This document shows positions 1-5,502 of a DNA stretch of 5,659 nucleotides, in pieces (the stretch's first letter is position 1; each line of letters opens with the position of its first letter). This stretch comes from Cytophagales bacterium. Its GTDB lineage: Bacteria > Bacteroidota > Bacteroidia > Cytophagales > Cyclobacteriaceae. The notes under the pieces were generated by a model. It was given only the letters and a program-made list of their open reading frames with translations, was not told the DNA's origin and did no database searches. Position numbers and translations under genes: made by a program. The stretch lies in NCBI GenBank assembly GCA_003454975.1, contig DMST01000097.1, forward strand, positions 65,499 to 71,157, in the 5' to 3' direction.

Positions 1-738
1 CCGCCCTTTTACCGCGAAATGCGCGACTTTGATGGTACCCTCAACACAGGGCTACTGGGGCAGCGGTCTTTCCATTTCATCAGTGGGTTGGATTACGCCT
101 TTCAGATGTGGGAGCGGCCCTTCAAGCTGGTGGTAGAAGGATATTATAAAGCCCTTCGGGACATAGTACCCTACGAGATTGATAACGTACGGCTACGCTA
201 CTATGCAAATAACGACGCCATTGGGTTTGCGCAAGGCATTGATGTGCGGCTTAACGGCGAATTCATTCCCGGTTCGGAATCTTGGTTTAGCTTAGGTGTA
301 TTGCAAACCCAAGAGGATTTGGGTTTCGATGAGCGGGACTTTATCCGCCGGCCTACCGACCAACGGGTCACCACTTCTATCTTTTTCCGCGACCATGTGC
401 CCTGGGACGAGCGTTTTCAAGTCAATCTGAATGCCCAATTTGCTACCGGTTTGCCCTTTGGGCCGCCACGCGACTTGGAGAACCGAAATGCCTTCACGGC
501 TGCGTGGTACCGTCGGGTAGATGTAGGTTTCTCCTACATTTTGGATTTGGAGGCGGATGATCGGGAGCTATTTGGCGTGGTACGATCCATATGGTTGGGA
601 GCTGATGTGCTCAACTTACTTGGTGCCAGCAACGATATCTCCTTTTTGTGGATTCCTGACTTCTCTGGTAGGCAGTTTGCCGTACCCAATTCGCTTACCC
701 AGCGCTTTTTCAATTTTCGGGCAATTGTCCGAATATAG
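1..738 (+). CDS. TonB-dependent receptor-type outer-membrane beta-barrel, C-terminal part (5' end outside window)
   Basis: The reading frame is open from the first base (PPFYREMRDFDG...) and stops with TAG at 736-738, so this is the last 245 codons of a longer gene; the ATG at 19 is internal, not a start. The protein has alternating polar/aromatic beta-strands separated by acidic, Asn/Gly-rich loops, with the motifs GLDYAF, LVVEGYYKAL, GFAQGIDVRLNGE and LGADVLNLLG. It ends in an aromatic-rich last strand, QRFFNFRAIVRI. This is the usual C-terminal barrel of Bacteroidota TonB-dependent receptors, which import siderophores, glycans, peptides or cofactors across the outer membrane using TonB energy. 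The plug domain, TonB box and any carboxypeptidase-like N-terminal domain are not in view, so the substrate cannot be guessed. The ABC exporter gene follows after 17 nt, suggesting one transcript. I am confident of an outer-membrane barrel and less so that it is TonB-coupled. Confidence 0.82.
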   Translation, partial: PPFYREMRDFDGTLNTGLLGQRSFHFISGLDYAFQMWERPFKLVVEGYYKALRDIVPYEIDNVRLRYYANNDAIGFAQGIDVRLNGEFIPGSESWFSLGVLQTQEDLGFDERDFIRRPTDQRVTTSIFFRDHVPWDERFQVNLNAQFATGLPFGPPRDLENRNAFTAAWYRRVDVGFSYILDLEADDRELFGVVRSIWLGADVLNLLGASNDISFLWIPDFSGRQFAVPNSLTQRFFNFRAIVRI

Positions 739-755
739 GCGGACGGTACCGCGGT

Positions 756-2498
756 ATGAAAGACACCCCCAATTCCTTACTTGAAGACATACAGCAGAGT
801 TGGAGCCACTTGGAGCGGCCCGAGCGCAAGCGCATGGGGCTGCTGTTGGGGGCGTCTTTGGTGACCATCGCGGTAGACCTACTCAGCCTGGCGGCTATTC
901 TGCCCGTGGTACTGATGGTTCTCCAACCCGATTTTTGGGATACCGCCCCGCTGCCCGATTCGCTGCGCAATGAGCTGCTTTCCTGGCCCTTGCGCACCCG
1001 CCAAGTGGCGGTTCTGGGTTCTACTTTGGTATTATTTGCTCTGAAAAATACCTTTGGGTACTACGTGCAGCGTGCACGCATCAGTTTTTTTAAGAAACTG
1101 GTGGTGCGGCTGAGCCGGCAGACCTACCGGAACATTCTGGAGGGCACCAGTCTGCAAGCGTTCCTGGAACGACATGGGGGAGAAGGCATCCAGCAGCTGG
1201 TGTTCATCCCAACTAATTTCGTGAATCACGTAATAAAAGGGCTTTTTTCGCTGATAACGGAAGGGGTACTGCTGCTGGTGTTGATTTCCGTGATGGTCAT
1301 CTACGATCCTCCCGTTTTTCTCACCGCCATTGCGGCATTGTCTCCGGGCATTGTGTTGTTGGTTTATTTGCGCCGGCGTAGTACTCAGCGGATCGGTGGG
1401 GCCATGAAGTCGATTTTCAACGATTACCTACAATATGCGGTGGAGACCGTACGGGGTTATTTGGACATAACGCTTTCTCCCCGCAAAGAAACCTTTGTGA
1501 AGGAACACACCCGGCGCAGCAAGCACTTCCACTACACCCAACAGCGTATTTTCTTTCTTAAGCTGACGACCCCCCGGCTGGTAGAATCGGCCGCGGTGAT
1601 GGGTATTGTGAGCATACTGGGCTACTTGGTATTTACCGAAGCCAGTGCCCTGAAAGCCACAGTAACCTTGGGCATTTTTCTGGCTGGTACCTACAAGCTT
1701 ATTCCCTCCTTTACGGCCCTTATTTCTGCGTACACCCTCCTGAATACCCATCGCTTTACCATACCCGAGATCAAAGATCTGCTACCGGAAGATACCGCAG
1801 TAGAACCTATCGCCTTTCAAAATTCGGTGACCTTATCTAGCGTGAGTTTTGCCTACGATAAGGGAAGTTTTGCTTTGCAAGATCTCACTTTAGACCTCAA
1901 TAAGGGGGAGAAGGTGGCCTTGATGGGACCTTCTGGCGGTGGAAAAACTACGCTCATACACTTGCTGCTGGGGTTATTTACCCCACAGACGGGAGCTTTG
2001 CAGGTAGATGGGCAGGCCTTATCTCCTGCTCAGGTGAAGGGCTGGCGGCAGCAGGTAAGCTACGTGCCGCAGACTCCTTTGCTGTTGGAAACCACCTTGG
2101 CGAGCAACATTGCCTTTGGGGTGCCGGAAGATGAAATAGATTGGGACTGGCTACAACGGGTAGTAGAGGAAGCAGAATTGAGCGCCTACATCCAACAGTT
2201 GCCCGAAGGTTTGCATACCTCGGTAGGGGCCGAGGGTAGAAAGATATCGGGTGGGCAAAGACAGCGGGTAGCCCTTGCGCGTGCGCTGTATCAGAACCGG
2301 CCGGTTCTGATCCTGGATGAGGTAACGGCCAATCTGGATGAAACCACTGAGGCGGCGGTAGTGGATACCCTGGTGAAACTATCGCAAGGCGATCGCACCA
2401 TATTATTCATTACCCATAGGCCTCAAATCTTGGAACACTGTGATCGGTTTTTGGAGTTGAAAGAAGGACGTTTGTCTTCAAAGAAACTTACCGGTTGA
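756..2498 (+). CDS. ABC transporter half-transporter, fused permease and ATPase (ABCB-type exporter, PglK-like)
   Basis: This 580-residue protein is a complete exporter half that should dimerise in the inner membrane. Hydrophobic segments lie near residues 28-56, 83-103, 160-182, 185-205, 277-293 and 301-328, giving the six helices of a type I exporter domain. The nucleotide-binding domain follows: A-loop Tyr367 (FAYDKG), Walker A GPSGGGKT at 391-398 (Lys397), Q-loop Gln439 (YVPQT), signature ISGGQ at 497-501 (Ile replaces the common Leu), Walker B VLILDE with catalytic Glu522, D-loop ANLD, and H-loop His554 (ITHRP). All ATPase residues are present, so it should be active. There is no C39 peptidase domain, so it is not a leader-cleaving bacteriocin exporter. 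The spacing of ILPVVLMVLQPDFW, LFALKNT and LITEGVLLLVLI resembles PglK-type lipid-linked oligosaccharide flippases and their relatives (family resemblance from memory). Substrate unknown. Its ATG lies 17 nt after the receptor stop, with no Shine-Dalgarno sequence, as is usual in Bacteroidota. Confidence 0.93.
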   Translation: MKDTPNSLLEDIQQSWSHLERPERKRMGLLLGASLVTIAVDLLSLAAILPVVLMVLQPDFWDTAPLPDSLRNELLSWPLRTRQVAVLGSTLVLFALKNTFGYYVQRARISFFKKLVVRLSRQTYRNILEGTSLQAFLERHGGEGIQQLVFIPTNFVNHVIKGLFSLITEGVLLLVLISVMVIYDPPVFLTAIAALSPGIVLLVYLRRRSTQRIGGAMKSIFNDYLQYAVETVRGYLDITLSPRKETFVKEHTRRSKHFHYTQQRIFFLKLTTPRLVESAAVMGIVSILGYLVFTEASALKATVTLGIFLAGTYKLIPSFTALISAYTLLNTHRFTIPEIKDLLPEDTAVEPIAFQNSVTLSSVSFAYDKGSFALQDLTLDLNKGEKVALMGPSGGGKTTLIHLLLGLFTPQTGALQVDGQALSPAQVKGWRQQVSYVPQTPLLLETTLASNIAFGVPEDEIDWDWLQRVVEEAELSAYIQQLPEGLHTSVGAEGRKISGGQRQRVALARALYQNRPVLILDEVTANLDETTEAAVVDTLVKLSQGDRTILFITHRPQILEHCDRFLELKEGRLSSKKLTG

Positions 2499-2549
2499 TT
2501 AGGGTGAAAATGAGGCTGTCTCATTAGGTCATAATACGATTTTGCAGCC

Positions 2550-2589
2550 AAGCAATCTTCGGGTATTGCTTCCCCTCAACAGGGGAAGC
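2550..2589. repeat. Two overlapping hairpins inside the inverted-repeat element
   Basis: AAGCAAT (2550-2556) can pair with ATTGCTT (2565-2571) around the 8-nt loop CTTCGGGT. Immediately downstream, GCTTCCCCT (2568-2576) pairs perfectly over 9 bp with AGGGGAAGC (2581-2589) around the loop CAAC. The two stems share bases 2568-2571, so only one can form fully at a time. No T-run follows either stem, so neither looks like an intrinsic terminator; they are more likely structural parts of the repeat. Confidence 0.6.
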
Positions 2590-2662
2590 TCTCGCAGGGT
2601 GAAGGGGTTGAAATTTTATCGGCAAGAAAATCACCTCTAGCGGGCCAATTAGGTGCTTCCGA

Positions 2663-2726
2663 TGAGGAAAAACCCTTTCCGGCCTCCGGCCACCTTTCCC
2701 TGAGTAGGGAAAGGATTTTTACCTCA
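2663..2726. repeat. Long imperfect palindrome with a nested GGCC hairpin
   Basis: The left arm 2663-2680 (TGAGG, A5, CCCTTTCC) is complementary to the right arm 2708-2726 (GGAAAGG, ATTTTT, ACCTCA), with one mismatch (C2673/A2715) and one bulged A (2721). Between them GGCC (2681-2684) and GGCC (2688-2691) form a small stem around TCC. The right arm is also used by the short hairpin at 2693-2714, so the region has two mutually exclusive folds. The pattern of a stem, then GGCC-NNN-GGCC, then a second copy of the stem sequence resembles dispersed palindromic repeats found in many bacterial intergenic regions. Confidence 0.6.
2693..2720 (+). terminator. Hairpin with T-run, possible intrinsic terminator of the receptor-ABC operon
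   Basis: CCTTTCCCT (2693-2701) pairs perfectly with AGGGAAAGG (2706-2714) around the tetraloop GAGT. The stem is followed on the plus strand by ATTTTT (2715-2720). The geometry fits a rho-independent terminator for the upstream ABC gene, whose stop is about 195 nt earlier. The distance and the position inside a probable repeat element mean that any termination role may be secondary. No closer hairpin plus T-run was found just after 2498. Confidence 0.4.
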
Positions 2727-2775
2727 AAGGTAAATTTGGTGAGCCGAAATTTCGTGTTCATTATGAGACATCCTC

Positions 2776-3023
2776 TAAAACAAGATCAGTAAGCCGCCAG
2801 CTTAGTTTTGTAGCTCCTCTTATTCACCTCCGGTTAGGTTCTGGATTTCTTCATCCTCAAGTACTGTAGTAGGGCAACCGCCGCGTAGGTAAGACATTTC
2901 GAATGCGGGTAAACATTTCATTTTTTTACAGCCGAATGTTTCACAATTTCGTAACGTATAGTAGTACGCATGTGGGGAGAGCACGAGGGGAAGGGATCGA
3001 TTTTTTCAAACGTGCAATTGCCT
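2776..3023. other. Intergenic region upstream of the zinc-ribbon gene
   Basis: No plausible gene is visible in these 248 bases; short frames that enter it lack coding character. It must hold the promoter of the small-gene pair. Visible items are an exact match to the Bacteroidota -7 consensus TAnnTTTG at 2803-2810 and an inverted repeat AAACATT (2911-2917) / AATGTTT (2935-2941) spanning a T7 run. No Shine-Dalgarno sequence stands at a useful distance before the ATG at 3024 or the alternative ATG at 2970. Confidence 0.5.
2803..2810 (+). promoter_or_regulatory. Possible Bacteroidota-type -7 promoter element (TAGTTTTG)
   Basis: TAGTTTTG matches the Bacteroidota sigma-ABfr -7 consensus TAnnTTTG exactly. 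No TTG or TTTG -33 element is seen about 19-23 nt upstream, and a start here would give a leader of roughly 200 nt before the ATG at 3024. A chance match in an intergenic region of this size is not unlikely, so this is a weak candidate. Confidence 0.22.
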
Positions 3024-3311
3024 ATGGCAAGTCAAAAAAAGTGCCCCTCCTGCGGGCAGTGGACGGTATGGAATGTATCTATAGATGATACCTGCGAACA
3101 CTGTGGCGCCTACCTGATGGCGCGGGAACGTGCCTACGAGGAGGCCCGTACTGAGCGCATCAAACGGGACAAAGAGAAGTTTCTATTCACCATCAAACCT
3201 ACCGACAACGCCTTGCAGCGTGTTGCCCGCCGGGTAGGGTATGTGTTCTACGTCACTTACGTAGCTATTCTTTCACTCATCACTGCTATCCTCTTTTGGC
3301 TGCCCGGATAA
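3024..3311 (+). CDS. Small zinc-ribbon protein with C-terminal membrane anchor
   Basis: The product has 95 residues. An N-terminal zinc ribbon is formed by Cys7/Cys10 (CPSCG) and Cys24/Cys27 (CEHCG), a four-cysteine site spaced CxxC-x13-CxxC. A strongly charged, probably helical stretch follows (residues 32-52, rich in Arg, Glu and Lys). A single hydrophobic helix at about 71-92 ends four residues from the C-terminus, so it is likely inner-membrane tail-anchored with the ribbon in the cytoplasm. An in-frame ATG at 2970 would add 18 residues (MWGEHEGKGS...), but the ribbon begins right after ATG 3024 and the extension has no domain character, so the shorter form is preferred. I recall similar short ribbon-plus-anchor proteins in Hymenobacter and relatives; none has a function I can name. 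The gene overlaps the next one by 16 nt, implying co-transcription and coupled translation. Confidence 0.75.
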   Translation: MASQKKCPSCGQWTVWNVSIDDTCEHCGAYLMARERAYEEARTERIKRDKEKFLFTIKPTDNALQRVARRVGYVFYVTYVAILSLITAILFWLPG

Positions 3312-3661
3312 GTAACATCCCCTGGCTGGGGCTACTTACATTGGGGGCTACCCTGCTTTTCCTGGCGCATCAGCTCTGGGAGCCCTACTGGTCGCACTGG
3401 TGGATGGACGGATACTTGGATGACCATCTCTTTTTGCCCGTTGTGCTGGGTTGGGGTGGCTGGGCTTGGCAAAAGCTCACCCGGCAAGCTAGGCGCGTGC
3501 CGACCTTGTTTTGGCTTTCTGGGGCCGTGTATTTGGTCCTACTGGTAGAGGTAGCCTTTCCTCGTTGGAACCCTGCTTTTACCTACGATCCGTTGGACTT
3601 TGTGGCCTATGCCGTAGGTGGTGGCTTTTACGGAATTGGGTATTGGTTGAGCAAAGAGTAA
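3296..3661 (+). CDS. Four-helix VanZ-like membrane protein (family often labelled 'magnesium citrate secondary transporter')
   Basis: The product has 121 residues and starts at TTG (TTG GCT GCC CGG). The next in-frame ATG (codon 37, about 3404) would remove the first helix, so TTG is the best start. Hydrophobic segments lie at about 9-27, 43-60, 68-88 and 103-118. Conserved-looking polar residues sit at helix edges: YLDD (40-43), Glu85, PRW (89-91), and DPLDFVAYAVGGGFYG (98-113). The E...P.R...DPLD..AY..G...G pattern resembles the VanZ-like family. I recall homologues in Hymenobacter-type genomes carrying the name 'magnesium citrate secondary transporter', which seems unsupported for a protein this small. 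It overlaps the zinc-ribbon gene by 16 nt, so the two are probably made together. No transport or enzymatic role can be assigned from sequence. Confidence 0.72.
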   Translation: MAARISNIPWLGLLTLGATLLFLAHQLWEPYWSHWWMDGYLDDHLFLPVVLGWGGWAWQKLTRQARRVPTLFWLSGAVYLVLLVEVAFPRWNPAFTYDPLDFVAYAVGGGFYGIGYWLSKE

Positions 3662-3704
3662 TTCGTGTTCCTTTTTACCAGTGCTGCTCCCGGTCGGACA
3701 TGCA

Positions 3705-5345
3705 TCACTTCACCAGTTTTGGTAAAATGAACTCTTCCATAATCCGTTCAGGCTGGAAGATTTTTCCGTTGCGGTAATTGCCAGAAGTAATGGCCGCTAC
3801 CATATCCAGCTCTGGGATGATGAAGAGGTACTGCCCGCCTGCACCACGGCCTTCTATTGAAACGATACCTTTTCCCTTCACCGGGTAGGTGTAGTGCCAA
3901 AACAGATACCCGTAGGCATTGTTGTCTTTAGTACCTTCCAGGCGATTGTACTGCAGGAAGGATTTTTCTACCCAGGCCTTTGGGAGTAAGCGTTCGGCTT
4001 GGGTTTGACCTTGGTTTAGGTACAATTGGCCGAACTTCACCAGATCCATGGGCGTGAAAAACCAACCACCTCCAAAGTACGGTACGTCTTCGTGGCTGGT
4101 TTGCAGCCTATAATTTGTAATGCCCAGCGGGCCAAACAATCTCCGGTGGAGGTAGAACTCCAATCGCTCATTCTCCAATACCGAGGTTAGAATGGGCCCA
4201 ATCAGGTGCGGATTTCCCGATCGGTATCGGCCCGTATCTCCAGGAGCATGCATCATCTCCGAATTCAGAACGGCGGCTGTCCAATCCTCTTGATTTTGGT
4301 AGTGGCCTTCATTGCCATCCAGACCGCTGGTCATGCTCAGTAGATGATGGAGGGTGATACGGTCTTTTCCCTCACTCCAATCCACCTCAGGATAGCCTTC
4401 AGAGAAGTAATCCATCATTAGCTCATTTTCACTACTGATAAGACCATCCTCGATGGCTAACCCCAGGGCTGTAGAAGCGAATGATTTGGACATGGATCGG
4501 GTATCGTGTGGGGTGCTGGATAGAAAATTGTCAAAGTACTCTTCCAGAATTACCTCGCCTCCTTGAGCGATGACCACGGCATGCGTACGCTCCAGGGTGT
4601 CATTTTCTACGGCACGGATCAAATCAGCAAACGGCTGTTCGGGGGGGAGCTCACGGGCCGTTGTCGCGTACCCTCCGATATCCCATTCGTCATAGGGCAT
4701 ACGCTGCATAGCCACGTCTGTTTTTTCAAGGAGGAATTGAAGAGTGAGGTCAATACGGGATTCTTTCAATTCACCACTGAATTGAATATTGGAACGGATT
4801 TCTCGAAAGGAAAGGAATCGATCCTCTTGCAGTAAGAAATCATTAATCCACATGTAGTGGTAGCTGGGTTCTTTGAAAAAGGTAGAAACTCCGTATTGGT
4901 CCTGACCAAGTGAGTCCATGGAAAGGTACAGAGTGGGTGATGTGGTGGTCCCTTCAATCAGTAGGTCCCAGTGGCCAGACCAAGCATTGGGCCCCGTGGG
5001 TTCCAGAGGTAGGTGCGACAGATGATGCCCTGCGTGAACAAATGCCGTAAGGTTTCCACCATTGGTGTCTAGCCGAAAAGTGAGCTGGTCCTCAAACCGA
5101 GCCACCAAGTACTTTGAGTCTTCCGCTTGCAAGGGCAGGATGGTTACCGTGTCTTTACCGGTAAAGCGAACCCATGGATCGGTGGCGTTGAGTTCCAGAT
5201 CGATTGAGAAGGAAAAGGGATTAGACTCCTGAATAGTTCCGGCCCAACCGCCTCGGTATTCGCTGGGCGTTTGGTTCGGCGTGCAGGCTGCCATACTCAT
5301 TATGAGTAGCCAGAGAATAGGGGAGGAAAGGGTGCGCATGACCAT
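3705..5345 (-). CDS. Lipoprotein serine hydrolase, class C beta-lactamase / NylB-like family, with N-terminal beta-rich region
   Basis: The product has 546 residues. The N-terminus is a lipoprotein signal: hydrophobic residues 9-20, then MAAC with Cys21 as the probable lipidated residue. ATG codons at 5345 and 5339 (Met1 and Met3) are both possible starts. Residues about 25-215 are beta-rich and seem to hold two related modules, each beginning with a Gly/Trp motif (GGWAG near 32, WSGHW near 122). The catalytic domain covers about 240-546: SMSK at 284-287 gives nucleophile Ser284 and Lys287. LLSMTSGL (335-342) is the typical family motif, YRSGN (374-378, Tyr374) the second active-site motif, and GRGAGGQ (499-505) the equivalent of the KTG box. 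All catalytic motifs are intact. The family includes penicillin-binding proteins, esterases, amidases and 6-aminohexanoate-oligomer hydrolases; the SGN and GRGAGGQ variants look nearer to NylB-like enzymes than to true AmpC, so beta-lactam resistance should not be inferred. Substrate unknown. Converges with the small-gene pair across 43 nt. Confidence 0.92.
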   Translation of the reverse strand: MVMRTLSSPILWLLIMSMAACTPNQTPSEYRGGWAGTIQESNPFSFSIDLELNATDPWVRFTGKDTVTILPLQAEDSKYLVARFEDQLTFRLDTNGGNLTAFVHAGHHLSHLPLEPTGPNAWSGHWDLLIEGTTTSPTLYLSMDSLGQDQYGVSTFFKEPSYHYMWINDFLLQEDRFLSFREIRSNIQFSGELKESRIDLTLQFLLEKTDVAMQRMPYDEWDIGGYATTARELPPEQPFADLIRAVENDTLERTHAVVIAQGGEVILEEYFDNFLSSTPHDTRSMSKSFASTALGLAIEDGLISSENELMMDYFSEGYPEVDWSEGKDRITLHHLLSMTSGLDGNEGHYQNQEDWTAAVLNSEMMHAPGDTGRYRSGNPHLIGPILTSVLENERLEFYLHRRLFGPLGITNYRLQTSHEDVPYFGGGWFFTPMDLVKFGQLYLNQGQTQAERLLPKAWVEKSFLQYNRLEGTKDNNAYGYLFWHYTYPVKGKGIVSIEGRGAGGQYLFIIPELDMVAAITSGNYRNGKIFQPERIMEEFILPKLVK

Positions 5346-5502
5346 GGGGCTCGGTGATGCTTCAAGATACCAAGCACTTGGCTATTCTCCAGATGGTTTT
5401 TGCCCATCTAGCCAAGGGATGCCAAGGAATTAGCTACTGCTCCTTGTATTCCATTGTGGTGAGGGTAAGAAAGTATAGCGGCTGATCCCCTACGCTTAGG
5501 AA
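5346..5502. promoter_or_regulatory. Upstream region of the serine hydrolase with repeated CCAAG/CTTGG half-sites
   Basis: This 157-nt gap separates two minus-strand genes. It contains CCAAG at 5370-5374, CTTGG at 5377-5381 (together the palindrome CCAAG-CA-CTTGG), CCAAG at 5412-5416 and CCAAG at 5422-5426. The last two sit in a tandem 10-mer (GCCAAGGGAT / GCCAAGGAAT). CTTGGCT (5377-5383) and AGCCAAG (5410-5416) also close a bulged hairpin whose inner stem is AGATGG/CCATCT (5391-5396/5404-5409). No T-run follows on the minus strand, so it is not a convincing terminator. A regulator-binding region is an inference. No exact TAnnTTTG was found on the minus strand. Confidence 0.3.

Larger units (their letters stand above)
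2512..2775. mobile_element. Putative MITE-like or dispersed palindromic element bounded by 15-bp inverted repeats
   Basis: The left end, GAGGCTGTCTCATTA (2512-2526), matches the reverse complement of the right end (2761-2775; GAGGATGTCTCATAA) at 13 of 15 positions. The 264-bp interior has no convincing gene: the 61-codon minus-strand frame across it reads through the hairpins and has no recognisable fold. It holds at least three hairpins. GAGGCTGTCTC-type ends are reminiscent of insertion-sequence termini in Bacteroidota (possibly IS1182-like, from memory, not checked). If the element is extended by one T on each side (2511-2776), it is flanked by AAAA on both sides (2507-2510 and 2777-2780), a possible 4-bp target duplication. 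That is weak because it is a homopolymer. Without a transposase it would have to be moved in trans. A solo repeat pair or a chance palindrome is possible, but 13/15 flanking a hairpin-rich block argues against chance. Confidence 0.55.

Noticed and set aside
756..2498. Peptidase-containing bacteriocin exporter (C39-type)
   Set aside because: The protein begins directly with the membrane domain and lacks the N-terminal cysteine peptidase; no precursor peptide with a double-glycine leader was seen nearby.
2576..2761. Minus-strand open frame of 61 codons across the inverted-repeat element
   Set aside because: It reads straight through both arms of the hairpins, has low-complexity Ser/Pro-rich ends and no recognisable domain; it is best explained as a by-product of the repeat.
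2940..2962. Sigma70-like -35/-10 pair (TTCACA and TATAGT) before the zinc-ribbon gene
   Set aside because: The spacing is about 11 nt, too short, and Bacteroidota primary sigma factors use a different consensus.
2970..3023. Upstream ATG giving an 18-residue N-terminal extension of the zinc-ribbon protein
   Set aside because: The extension has no domain character and no ribosome-binding signal, and the ribbon begins naturally a few residues after the ATG at 3024. It cannot be fully excluded.
3662..3704. Shared bidirectional terminator between the convergent genes
   Set aside because: The 43-nt gap shows a short T-run but no stem of useful length; termination must lie elsewhere or be factor-dependent.
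5377..5416. Bulged hairpin as a terminator for the right-edge gene
   Set aside because: Stem pairs CTTGGCT/AGCCAAG and AGATGG/CCATCT are real, but one side carries a 7-nt bulge and no T-run follows on the minus strand.
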